From the NCBI GenBank assembly GCA_019722365.1, contig JADFUC010000725.1, positions 62,001-126,000 on the forward strand: a DNA stretch of 64,000 nt, given 5' to 3'. The first letter of the stretch is position 1, and each line of letters opens with the position of its first letter. This document shows positions 22,091 through 32,862 of the stretch, piece after piece. The position numbers and the translations under genes are program-made. The notes below the pieces were generated by a model. That model was not told the origin of the DNA, did not search any database, and saw nothing but the letters and a program-made list of their open reading frames with translations. This DNA comes from Lithospermum erythrorhizon. Lineage: Eukaryota; Streptophyta; Magnoliopsida; Boraginales; Boraginaceae.

Positions 22091-22362
22091 ATTACTCTAT
22101 TATTATTTTTCAAGTTTTTTTAATTGACGTTTTAGTCAAATAAATTTATTTGAAAATAATTGTTATTTTAACATAATATATATTTATATTTTTAATATAT
22201 TTTTTGACTATTTTTTCTTTTTAAATTAATAACCAATCAATAATATTATTTCAATTGATTGTCATTTTATATTTTCATTAAACTTTCTAACTATTTTTAT
22301 TTTTTATTAATCTATATACATATGACTAAAACGATAATTTAAAAAAGAGACGGATTACTTTA
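22091..22362 (-). mobile_element. MITE family M1, copy 3 (inverted)
   Basis: The reverse complement shares with the other M1 copies AAAATGACAATCAATTGAAA, TATTATTGATTGGTTATTAATT, AAAAAATAGTCAAAAAATAT and the terminal TTAGTTGTC-like ends. It has GGATTACTT at the right edge and ATTACTCTA at the left. Confidence 0.65.
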
Positions 22363-22797
22363 AATCATTTATGTGCGTCTCATTATTTACTTTGGAAAAG
22401 TTCAAAAAAATAATTAAAAAAATTACAGATCAGAGAAAACAGACAACTTAAAATCTTGTGAGTCAAGGAACACAAACTACAAGCTCTAGTGATAATGATG
22501 GCTACTTCTCCGGTCACGAGGACTGTTATTATACACGCACATTCACAAAATCAGAGCATCCACAATTCCATTCCATATCAATTACACCTCCAACATTTAT
22601 CATGTGCTTGGAAATTACATGGTGTGTGCTAAAAAAGGAAAGAAAATACCAAAAATAGTGTGGACAAATAAAGGTAGAGATAGCCATAATAATAGTCTCA
22701 GCTTTTGAACCGCACGTCGCCTTTGAGCGTGTAGGCTACTGAGATGGAGTTGTCTGTTGTCCGTTTACTCTTCTTGGAGATACGGAATGTGGTAACT
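22363..22797. other. Intergenic DNA, no gene recognised
   Basis: A 66-codon frame at 22,458-22,658 has no recognisable domain. AGAGCATCCACAATTCC at 22,555 resembles a GAGCATCCACA MITE end, with a weak partner near 22,660 (AGTGTGGACAAA). Confidence 0.3.
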
Positions 22798-23000
22798 ATT
22801 ACCTTCAACCCGCTTTTAATTGACAAGCCACTTTTTAAAACAATTTCAATCTCTAATTATTAGTTTTCATTATTCTAAAATATATAAAATTTATATCATT
22901 AGATCTTATCTTTTAAAATAAATACTTTCATATTATTATTTTTAAATTTTTAATAAATATGTTAAGAGTAATTAAAGACAAAGATTTATCTCATATGGTG
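22798..23000. mobile_element. MITE family M2-like copy 2 (degenerate)
   Basis: The core follows 20,000-20,170: a CTTTTTAAAA..TTCAAT segment, TCTAAAATATATAAAATTT, TCTTTTAAAATA, ATTATTATTTTTAAATTTTTA, then AAGAGTAATTAAAGA and AAAGATTTATCT. Termini are decayed. Confidence 0.5.
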
Positions 23001-23459
23001 TTCACCAAAATTATCAATTCAAGAGATAAAACCCGCACAACACTCAATTTATATATGGTGCCGAATCCTAGGTTGGCGTGACGGTCTTCACTGCGTTAAA
23101 AAAATTTGTATCACCTGCGTCTCAATTTAATTGATCATTTAATATAAAAAGTATTTTATTAAAATAATAATTTGTTTTACTATTTTCAATAAGAGAGAAA
23201 AATATTAACAAAGGAAAAGTAAGAATATTATTAGACAAAAGAGATCTTTTTAACTCCAATTAAAAGAAATCATTGATAAATTAAACAATCAATTATAAGA
23301 AAAAAGAAAGTTTTTGTTTGATGAATTAAATTAATACGAATATTTTTCTTCATAGAAAAGAAAAAATACTATGTCAAATAGTCAATTACTATTTTGATTA
23401 GGGCCGGAACTAGAAAAGAGTCTTAGAATAGGCTAATAAAAAGTATTTTGCTTATAAAA
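23001..23459. other. AT-rich intergenic DNA
   Basis: A/T-run-rich DNA. TGCGTCTCAATTTAATTGATCA near 23,119 and AGTCAATTACTATTTTGATTA near 23,380 may be decayed inverted ends of another MITE. No coding potential. Confidence 0.3.
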
Positions 23460-23636
23460 TACTCCTTTCATCTCTTTATCTAAGACCACTTATTGTAAAA
23501 TAGCAATCTCCTTTTAAAGTCTCATTTTACCAAATTGAGTAAGAAAAAGTGGAGGTAAAATTATGTTTGTGAGATGAATTCAAATTTGTTTTAAACTTTG
23601 TACAAAAAGTAAACAATTGTAAAATGGACGGAGTGA
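23460..23636. mobile_element. Short Stowaway-like MITE
   Basis: 177 bp with left end TACTCCTTTCATCTC and right end AAAATGGACGGAGTGA, i.e. CTCCNTYC-type inverted termini. The interior contains CTCATTTTACCAAATTGAG. Confidence 0.55.
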
Positions 23637-24163
23637 AAATATTTTGAATCATAATAATTTTTCATACTTTTGCATGGCCAGATAATATAATATGTCAAAA
23701 TTATAAAACAGTTATAAGATAAATATACATTTTAAAAATTTAGGGCGGTTGGCCTTGATTGGACCGCAAGGCATTTGCTTGTAACAATCCACAGTGCACT
23801 CCACCCAAAAGTTGGGTCTTAACATTTTCTCGCATCAGAGTCACCGCACCAAGACACAAAATGTGACTGCAACACAACGTTAAGATTACCCACACAGTGA
23901 AATAAAAATAAAAAATATATGTAAGAACATTAAAATATTTGTACAATGCTTCCAAAACAAACATCAGCCTTTGGTAGATCGACACTGAAAAAAATATACG
24001 TCAATCAAAAAAGTGTAAGACCTGCTGGCGATGTCCCGCCACATTGCTACTGCTGGGCCTCAGGTCCCAAGAGTAGTTCTAAGATATTCAAAGGCAACCT
24101 CTAGAGGTGGATTTAAGGGTGGATGTGGAGGACGTATTTGGAGGTCATCAACGATGTAATATA

Positions 24164-24202
<39 letters not shown>

Positions 24203-24772
24203 GAAATACACATACATTTATTAATCAAACAAATAAAAAAAATATAAACAATTATTTAAACATTGAACATGAACATTCAGAATAAAGAACATTTAAATGA
24301 AATATTTATAATAAAGAACATTAAATTACTATTTAAATGAACAACTCTTATTTTTGAAACTATAAAATATCTCTTGAAATTATATTTTGATTTTCTACAT
24401 CCAAATAATAGATAAGTTAGTATATAAAAAGATTAAATTTGGTACATAATAAAGAAGAATGATGAAAATATAATATACCTCAAATTAAAATTGACCTTGC
24501 TACAAAAAAAAAAAGAGAAGTTAGTATATAACATTACAATAAATAATTATGAAAGAAAGACATTAAATTAAAAACTACATTACTTATAAGAAAGAAAGAA
24601 AATAAAATTGCCTTAAGCAATCAAGAGAAAAAAAAAGTTTGTTGTGTTATATTTATAGGTGGAGATAAGAAATATTATCAGATTTCTTGAATTTTGAATT
24701 TGCCGCCTAAGAAAAATACATACTAGCCATACAGAAGATATTTCATTCAAAATTTTGTAAAGTATACCCGTA
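23637..24772. other. Intergenic DNA preceding the CACTA-like unit
   Basis: Two candidate left ends for the downstream CACTA-like element lie here: CACTGAAAAAAATATACGTCA at 23,985 and TGCTACAAAAAAAAAAAGAG at 24,497. Neither is a good match to the right terminus. A 24,000-24,110 stretch is locally more GC-rich but unrecognised. Confidence 0.3.
24167..24200. repeat. (AT)n microsatellite
   Basis: An uninterrupted AT dinucleotide run of about 17 repeats. Confidence 0.95.
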
Positions 24773-25022
24773 AACGCTACATAAATTCCATAAGGTAAAT
24801 TAAGATATTTATGAAAATACTTTAACGTCACAAAAATGTCATGTACAAATTAAGATATTTATGAAAATGCCTTCACGTCTCATAAATGTAATGCTAGGTC
24901 AATTTATTTATATTTTCATATTTTACAACTTTAAATTGTATAAGGTGGAATTGAAAAACGTCACAGAAATGCCATATCTTAATATTTATGAAAAATATTA
25001 CTTAACGTCACACACATGTCAG
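24773..25022 (+). repeat. Left subterminal motif array (ACGTCACA..AATGTCAT)
   Basis: At least four clear copies: AACGTCACAAAAATGTCAT (24,824), CACGTCTCATAAATGTAAT (24,874), AACGTCACAGAAATGCCAT (24,957), AACGTCACACACATGTCAG (25,004), plus a decayed one at 24,773. Three are preceded by TTAAGATATTTATGAAAAT-like spacers. The same motif recurs at 34,000-34,740 and 43,545-43,690. I read this as a subterminal repeat region of a CACTA-like element; it lies directly upstream of the GRF-like gene. Confidence 0.65.
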
Positions 25023-25062
25023 TACATTTGAATTTCATTTTTCCCCCCAAACCAAGAAAGCT

Positions 25063-25075
25063 TCTCTATTTAAAG
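25063..25075 (+). promoter_or_regulatory. Putative TATA element upstream of the GRF-like gene
   Basis: CTATTTAAAGAA about 90 bp before the ATG at 25,157, with a pyrimidine-rich leader between them (CTTCAATTCTTCTTCTTC). Inferred only. Confidence 0.35.
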
Positions 25076-25156
25076 AATACCATTTCACATATTTGTACTC
25101 ACTTCAATTCTTCTTCTTCATTTAAATTATTCAAAGGTCTTATTACTCTCTAAAAA

Positions 25157-25480
25157 ATGTCTCAAAGCCAAAATTCTTCCAACTTTGAGGGCATAGAAAA
25201 TGAAATAGTTAGATGTCATTGCGGGTTAGTTTGTCATCCAATCACTTCGTGGATAAACGGTACAATCATTGTCCATCCACTTTTGGTCATGAATTTAAAC
25301 GGGAAGATCGAGTTGTGGCCAAAATTAGAGAGAAGATAATTCAGTCTTCTAAGAAATGTAACAAAATAAAAATGAATTGCAGCAATTGAAAAGACAAGTC
25401 AAGATTCTTGCTTAGTTGTATTTTGAATCTTATTTGTATCATTTGTTCATTAATTCATACACTCTATGTTAACCACTAAC
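25157..25480 (+). pseudogene. GRF-type zinc-finger small protein, frameshifted
   Basis: The frame starts MSQSQNSSNFEG, then RCHCGLV at residues 22-28 and ITSW at residues 31-34: the first half of a plant GRF-type zinc finger (CxCG, then TSW). The expected NPGRRF..C block is lost after residue 36, where a frameshift occurs; another frame holds a Cys-containing segment (YNHCPSTFGHE). At 25,380-25,410 a further frame encodes LQQLKRQVKIL, the coiled-coil/hydrophobic tail usual in these small proteins, followed by a hydrophobic stretch. Usual family length is about 100-150 residues and this fits. Likely a degraded gene carried between the subterminal arrays, convergent with the B3 relic at 33.5-33.9 kb. 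Confidence 0.6.
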
Positions 25481-26862
25481 CGATTATGTTATCAATAAAT
25501 TTATTTTGCAATGATAATTCCTCAAGTTTCTTTTTTGTATTTAATAGTTAATAATTATTTAATTAAATTATATCAAATATCTTTTAAGAAATTAAATGGA
25601 GTATCACATATGTTAATATTTTAGAATTACAATGTAATAAATTGCCCGGTTAATTTCGATACACCTTAATTGCAAAATTTATTTGAGCCGAATTACATTT
25701 ATAATTCAGTAATAAATGGACACCTGAGTTGCTTAGATCGCTCGGTCGTTTCCATAACTTGATTCGCTTTGGTTTTGGCACAAACCTATATTTTCAAGTC
25801 TTAAGTGTTAAGTCTACTCATCCTTCATCCTTATCATCACAAAAAACACAAAATATCTCCTTCCATTTTAGAGAGCTTGTTTGGCCGACTCCCCATTGGA
25901 GAGCAAATCAAGATTTCTTCCATTTCTTCACTTTGTCGCTTTTGTTAAGATCCTCAAGTTGATTTGTTGAGGATTCCCAACATCTTTCCCTACAAATCGA
26001 GGTATGAAAATAGAGTTTTGGTTGATTTTAAGTTTGACTTTTTGGGTTAATTTTATTACAACTCAATTATATGATGATTCCAAGTTCATATGGGTCCCAT
26101 GACGTATATAAGTGATGAATTCACATTTGTAGGTTGTCTGGAGGGGATGTTATGGTCAAGTTGACTTTTCTTAGTTTCGCTGACTTTTTGGTTGATATTT
26201 ATAAGACTTAAATGTGTAGGAGTTTAATTGGGACCTTATTGTAGTTATTAAGTGAGGTTAAAATTGTGATTTAGAAATTGATTAAAGGGAGTTAGGTTGA
26301 AAAGCGATTTGTAAGTCGAGTTATAATTGATATTTTGAGCATAAAGTTAATTGACTCGAGGGTTAAATATATAATGACTTATAATTTGATATGAAATGTT
26401 AAAGGATAAGGTTGAATTCTAAAGGGACTGATTAGTTAGTCCACGGATTATTACCCGTTGTTTATCCTCATTATAGACCGCTTAAATAGTTCCACTAAGA
26501 GTCAGTAATGTATCTTCTAGAACGCAAGTATGTGAGTAGGTCTCTCGATTATTTTTTCTGGTGTTTTAGTTGATCGCGAGTGGACAAGCACGTGATTTGC
26601 CCGCTGGCTTTGTGGTAGGAGTAATTTATCTCACTAAGTACGTTAATGCATTTACTTTTTAAATTATGTGAAAAATGTTCTTGTAGTATTATTACGTGGT
26701 ATGATTATGTGGAGAATGGTATATATGTAATGGTTGTGTCGATTATGCTGTGATTCATTTGTGTGAGCCATTTATATGATTATGTGATTATATTCTCAAG
26801 CGTATCAAGTATCGCTGACGTAAGTAATAGCTTCGAACTCCCAACTTATATTTCGATTTATG

Positions 26863-26970
26863 TGGCCTTGTCGGCACCGTTGTGTTTCGCGGCCTTGTCG
26901 GCACCTTTGTATTTATGTGGCCTTGTCGGGCATTTTTGGTATTTCGCGGGCCTTTGGTCGGGCGGTTGCA
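26863..26970 (+). repeat. GGCCTTGTCGGCACC tandem repeat in LTR A copy 2
   Basis: Four units of about 27-30 bp each starting GGCCTTGTCGG (the last GGCCTTTGGTCGG). LTR A copy 1 has essentially one unit at the matching place (around 9,411). Confidence 0.75.
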
Positions 26971-27141
26971 TTAATTTCATTTATCAAGGATGTTTTAGTC
27001 AGGCGCTTTTAATATTGGTCGAGAGGTGTCAGTTGAAGTTATGTATGACTGGAAAGTATTTCCGAGACGATTTGAATCTCTAGTCGATGATTACTAAGTT
27101 AGATGACTCCTCCTTCCTTTAAGGTAGATATGACGTTATTT

Positions 27142-27357
27142 GCCTTATACTTAGTGTATAAGCGTTTGCCTTTTATACTTATAGCTTATTACGTTTTGCC
27201 TTTACTTGCATAAGGCATGCCTTTATACCGGGCAGTATAAGCGCCGGTTTGCCTTATACTTTGTGTGGCAAGCGTGCCTTTATACTTAGTGTGTATAAGC
27301 GGGGTTTGCCTTATACTTAGGCGTATAAGGGTTTGGCCTTATACTGCATAAGTGTGG
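27142..27357 (+). repeat. Hairpin satellite array in LTR A copy 2
   Basis: About eight irregular units containing GCCTTATACTTAGTGTATAAG or decayed forms. It is the same motif as 10,040-10,290 but more degraded and of different unit number. Confidence 0.75.
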
Positions 27358-28165
27358 CGATTATCGATTGGTCCATTCCCGGCAGTGACTTGATTCTTTA
27401 TATACGCGCATTGGGAGGTCAGTATAGCCGGATACAGAGATGATTTAGTTTGACGACTAAAGAGAAGTCATGCATGAAGTTTCTTGAGTTCTTTCGTGAT
27501 TGTAAAAGCTTTACCGAAACTTCCTATTATATCTCCATATGCGATAACCGAAGACTTTCGGCATTTCATGTTGTATGACTGGCTTAGGTAGTCCTGAATA
27601 TATATGTATGTCTTTATTCATATTTCTGGCACGGCTTGCACAATTGACCTGCCTTGTTTCGTGTGGTTTAAGTTCGCCCCCGTGTTAAGTTTTCACTAAG
27701 CTTCGCGGCTTATACCCCCTTTTTCGCTTTGGGCGGCATTTCATTTGTGACAGTCGATGGTGCGCTGAAACAAGAGGTTGTTGAGAGTTTGCCTGAAAAA
27801 GCAGCATCGGGCGGCTACATCCGCCTCATTTTGACGTTGTCAACCTATTTTGATTGTTGTATTTTTTGTTTTCAAACTTTAGCCTGCCGGCGCTTGTCAT
27901 TTTGTATTCTCAATACGCATTTCTACTTTTGTGCCTTGCCGCATTACTGCTTATTTGGGATACATGCATATATATGGCGCTGCTGGTTGGCTATCACTGA
28001 TGGATTGTAAAATTTTAAAACTTTGATTATTTTGAGAATATTAATGGAAATCAAATTTTTGGATGAAACGTAGCTTAAACTGAAAGGCCCATTGGTTTGG
28101 TGATCGGTGTTCCGGATTATACGACTCTCACTCAGGCGGCCGAATTCAAGTGGTTGCTACAAATT

Positions 28166-28178
28166 TGGTATCGAAGCT
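28166..28178 (+). promoter_or_regulatory. Primer-binding site (initiator Met-tRNA type)
   Basis: TGGTATCGAAGCT begins four bases past the LTR end, close to the TGGTATCAGAGC consensus for plant LTR retrotransposons, with an indel and substitution. Confidence 0.75.
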
Positions 28179-31100
28179 TAGGTTTCCAGACATTTGAGTT
28201 ATCTCAAGGTGGGTTTGCTCACTTGTTTTCTTTGGAACATCAGGAGGGTGGCTCTTTGTAAAATCGTAGTCTTTTTTTTCTTTCTTTTGCCAAGGATAGG
28301 ATGAGGAGGCCTCCAATTGCAGTGGTATACCGCCGATGAGTACGCCGTGGACCAAGAACCGAGTATTTAGCATGTTGAGAGGAGGAGGCACCCTGAGAGC
28401 AGTGTAAATGCTCAGTGGGCCGAGCATTATGAGGTCGAATTCTATAAGTTGTTTGACGGTTTCAAGAGGATCCAAGCCTGGGGTTCATGTAGCAAGCATT
28501 TAGTCATCCCGACCAAGTCCATTTTGAGTACGATGGGACGGGGCGAGATGAGAGTGAATTTTGCTACTTATGTATCTCACGAGTGCCCGTGATCAAAAAG
28601 TGAACCCAGTGTGTCCTTGACTCTGGTAGGGAGATTCATGTGTTCCGGAGCGATTTGTCGAGCTCTTCCTAGAGAATTATTGCTCGAGACCCACATGGCG
28701 GCTTGGGAAAGCAGAAATGTATTTCGTTGACGCAGGTTCGAGGTCAGCTGAGGAGTACGAGAGAGACGCTTCAAATGATATGTGCCGACTACTTCCTCGA
28801 TGTTTATCCGGTAGAGGCGGGAAGGATCACTAGGTTCGTGGACGGGCGACGTGAGATACGTCACTGCATCTCACTGGTGGTTTTACCAGCTTCCATGCCG
28901 CGAGGAATACCAAGATGGAAATCGAAAGAAGCAGCCGTGAGGCGAGTGGATCGAGGAGGAGCTCAATTCGAATTTCAGTCTCGGTAGGCTTGCTAGCTCT
29001 AGAGTTCGCAGGTAGAAGGACGGACCAAAGAAATGCCCCCGGGCAAGTACTTACTTCGCTAAGTTCGACGGGGCTCGCCCGAGTTATTCCAATCGCCTCT
29101 TCGCATCTGGCACTTCGCGAGATCCGCGGGGTCCGTAGTAGTCTTCCGGGGTCCAGAGATGTATCCGTTGTTACCAAGTAAGTGTCGATCGGGCACAGCA
29201 GGATTGCCGTGGAGAGAGTGGTCATATACTATCGATGCCAGCAGCCTGTGACATTACTTGGCGAAGGATCGGCCCCTTCCATGTGGGAGGCGCTTAGTAC
29301 TTCAACACCCGCTCAGCTGCAGGCGGGGTATTGGGAGTCGTGGTGGTCGCATTCAACCGGCATTGAGGCCGGGAATATGGAGCTGAGGACCTCGTGAGGA
29401 GTGCCGGGCAAAGAAATGTGAGCCGGCCGAGGCGATTCATGCCGTTATTCATCGTGAGGCATGTGATACCCAGAGTCATGACAGTACATTATTGCAGGAT
29501 ATTGAGGCCGTGGTGTTGTTTGATTCTAGGGCTACGATTCTTTGTTTCTCATAGTTTTATTTCTGCATTATCTCTGTATGTCAAGGCGGCCTTTGCCTAT
29601 TCCACTCGGCATTATGGCACCAGTAGTGGGAGGTCGGCCGTGGGTTAGACTAGTATTTGTGAGACCGGCTCCTTGATTTTATGTGGTCAGCTTGTTGTCT
29701 GCCGATTTACTTCCATTTGAGCTTTCGATTTTGACCTTATTCTGGTATGGATTGGTTGGGGAAACATCATGCCGTAATTGATTACCATCGGAAGGAGATT
29801 ATCACAAGGGTTCGGGGAGACTTATATCCGATTCAAGGGAGATGTGAAAGATTTTTTCTTCGAAGTTTTGTATCAAGACCAGGCTAGGGAGGTTGATGCA
29901 AGGGCGCTGGGTTGGGTTCCTCGATATGTGGTTGATTCAATAGTGGCCGGGGCAAATTAGAGGACGCTGCTGGTTGCTAGAGTTCGAGGATGTCTTTCCT
30001 CGAGGACTTACCTGAATTGCCAGAGAGGGAGACTGAATTTGCTATTGGAGGTTATTCGGCACGGCACCACTCTCTTCCACCGCATCGATCTCACCGAGCT
30101 GCGTGAATCAGGGACTCGCCATAAAGAAAGCCGCTGGTAAAGGATTCATCACACCGGAGCCAGATTCCGCGCACTCAGCTTTTTTGTGAAAGTTAAGGAT
30201 GGTTCGGCCGAGGTCAGGCATTGACTATAGACAAGCTAAATAAAGTGACCACTAAGAACCGATACCCATTGCCCGTAATTGACGATTTGTTTGATCACCG
30301 AAGACGCCAAGCGTGTTCTCGAAGATTGATTTCATGTCCGTTATCACCGCTTGAGGATCAAAGGGGAGGATATTCTAAATCGGCTTTTCCTCGATCTCTT
30401 CAAGTATGGGCATTGTGAGTTTATAGTGATTACTTGGGATTGACGAATGCACCGGCGGCCTTTGGCTGACTACGAACCGGCATTTCAGAGTACTGATGTG
30501 TTTGGTATTCATGATGATATTCTAATATATTCCCGGTGGGGAGTGAGGAACATGAGAGGACGGCATTCTTTTCGAGGACCTTGAGACAAGACTCAGCTTG
30601 TATGCCAAGTTTTCTAAACGTGAGCTCCGTCATGTAAAGCGCAATTCCCCGGCTGCGTTATTTCGGTGAGGGTATTTGTGTTGATCCACATAAGTGAGGC
30701 TGTGAATACTGCAAGCGCCCCACAAGTGTGACCGAGGTTGTGAGCCTCAAGCTAATGGTTACTATAGAGATTCATCATGACTTTTCTTCGATCGCTGACG
30801 CCTAATGACTGTGCCGACTGCAAGTGGGTCTGCCATTTGAGATGATGATTGTGAGGACCGCCTGTGATACTATGAAGTTGACTACGTCTAAATAGCGAGC
30901 ACCGCTCAGTTCCGAGGGACTACGGATTTATAGCGATGCTTCCGCATTAGGGATCAGCCGTCACGCAGTAACGGAAGGTGACGGCTCATGCTTCCCACAA
31001 TTGAGGAATCACGAACTATCCCCACCCATGATCTTAAGCTTAGTTCTCCTGTATCAAGTTGTGGAGACCCTATCTCGCATGGGGTTAAATGCCAAATTTT

Positions 31101-32850
31101 TACTGATCATAAGAGTTTGAAGTATCTTCCAACGCAGAGATTTGAATTTGAGAGGTGTAGGAGGTGTGAATGGAGTTCATCGAGATTATGACTTGACTAT
31201 TGAGTACCACCCAGAAAGGCAAATGTAGTAGTCATGCAGAGTGAGATCAAAGGCCTGCACAGAGAGATGAAACAAATGGGAGGCCGATTTTTATCACTCT
31301 CAAAGCGGGTAATGACGGGGAGATTTTTCGCCCATGAGTTCGAATGTTGTCATGGATCAATCTTAGAAATCGCAGCAATGATGAGAGACCGCAGTGTTAT
31401 CGCAGGTACGAGAGACGGGGCCGCATCGGCATTTCACAAAATGATGAGAAAGGGAGCTCAGGATGAATGGCGTATCACAGAACTGTATCTCGATGATCCG
31501 AGAAGCGGGAGATTCTTGACGAGGCTCAATACCCATATACAGACACCCGGTAGCACAAAAGATGTACCGTGATTTGAGGTGGACGACGGTGACTAGGAAT
31601 GAAGAGAGAGATCAGAGAATTTGTGACAAAGTGCTTGGTTTGTCACAGTGAAGGCGAGCATAGACATCCTGCTGGCTCATGGGTGCACTTCCTTCCTATT
31701 CCTCGATGTGACACGGGGAGAATATCACCATGGACTTCGTATTTGGGTTTCCTAGGACGTTGAGGCGCTGACGGGATCCGAGTAATCGCGATAAAGCATC
31801 GGTCACCATTTCCTACCTATCGACGATGTATGGGCCCGAGTGACTAGCTTAAGATCGATGCGGATCGATTTGAGGTTGCACGTTCCGTGTCGATCATTTG
31901 ACCGCGACGCTAGATTCACTTCGAGGTTCTGGAGGGGTTTCCTGGAGGCACTGGGACTATAGTAGAGTTGAGTACATCTTTTTCATCCCTGCATTTGATG
32001 GGCAATCTGAGAGGACGACACGGACATTGGAGGATATGTCTCAGTTTGTGTTATGAACTTCTCGAATTAGATTTACGATGTCTAAGATAGAGTTCGGCTT
32101 CTACAACAACAAATTTTCCATGCTAGTATTGAGATGGCACTCTTCTCGAGGCATTGTATGGGCGGGAAGTGTCGCACTCCGCCTTGTTGGAACGAGGTAG
32201 GAGTAGGAAAGTTTACGGTTCTGAGTTGGTCGAGAGTTCAATAGAGCGGATCAGGTTGATTCAAGAAAGATCAGCCGAGTGACAAAATTTCGTGATAGGA
32301 GAAAGATATATGCATCATCGCAGAGTAGACTTGTCGATTTGAGATCGGCGACCGTGTGTTCCTGAGGGTATCCCCATGGAAGGGAGTGATGCTTTTGGGA
32401 GGAAAAGGGAAGTTGAGTCCTCGTTATACACAATTGGAGATCCCTGGGAGAAGTTGGTCTGTGGTTGCTCTGTTGGCGTTGCCTCCCAGCTTCAGATAGA
32501 TTCATACGTGTTCCATGCATCCTGCTTGAGGAAGCTATATCCCCTAACGAGTAGTATATTCTAGCTTCACTCCGGTGGAGTCGGAGGAGGACCTCACGCT
32601 TGAGTAAAGACCATGCACCTGACCCAAGAGTAGCGTTTTCGAGGAGTGCGTAGCCTTAGTGAAAGTCATGTGGAGGAACCAAACGTAGAGGGAGGCGACT
32701 TGGGAACGGAGGGACGAGATGAGGAACCTACCTACGCTGAAAGTATGTGGAGTTGGTATCAGTTTTATTTTGTATGGTATTTGATTTCGTGGTTATGATT
32801 TATGTTCTTGTTTGTCATTGGGTTGCCAAATTTCGAGGTTGAAATTCTAC
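28179..32850 (+). pseudogene. Tekay-type gag-pol relic (chromovirus)
   Basis: Gypsy domains occur in order but in shifting frames. Gag region 28,300-29,400 is poorly conserved. Protease near 29,510-29,565 has LFDSRATI for the usual LFDSGAT. RT 30,221-30,640 begins DKLNKVTTKNRYPLPVIDDL and retains HDDILIYS from the catalytic region. RNase H 30,915-31,240 has RIYSDAS and VKCQIFTDHKSLKYL. Integrase has a YRDLRW..VC zinc-finger region (31,560-31,660), then PIPRCDTG..; 32,110-32,200 has FYNN..RWHSS; 32,355-32,400 reads GDRVFLRVSPW. A chromodomain tail (LVKVMWRN..REATWERRDEMR, 32,660-32,730) supports the Tekay/Del lineage. Confidence 0.8.
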
Positions 32851-32862
32851 TAGAGGGTAGAT
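32851..32862 (+). promoter_or_regulatory. Putative polypurine tract
   Basis: TAGAGGGTAGAT follows AATTTCGAGGTTGAAATTC, the standard 3' end of Tekay internal regions (AATTTCGAGGACGAAATTC), and directly precedes the right-hand LTR. Confidence 0.55.

Larger units (their letters stand above)
25633..28161 (+). mobile_element. Gypsy family A LTR, copy 2 (5' LTR)
   Basis: 2,529 bp from TGTAATAAATTGCCC to GTGGTTGCTACA. It aligns with 8,185-11,109 but lacks the 430-bp duplication. It carries two variable-number repeat regions (26,863-26,970 and 27,142-27,357) and is followed five bases later by a primer site. Differences from copy 1 are mainly short indels. Confidence 0.8.

Noticed and set aside
23740..24090. 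tRNA or other small RNA gene near 23.75-24.09 kb
   Set aside because: GC-richer than its surroundings, but no cloverleaf, no A and B boxes and no recognised RNA family.
23985..24516. Left CACTA terminus at 23,985 (CACTGAAAAAAATATACG) or 24,497 (TGCTACAAAAAAA)
   Set aside because: Neither matches the right terminus beyond the first few bases plus an A-run, and no matching 3-bp duplication is seen.
28830..29225. Overlapping open frames on both strands near 29 kb
   Set aside because: They lie in the degraded gag region of the Tekay element and have no family features; locally higher GC content reduces stop codons.
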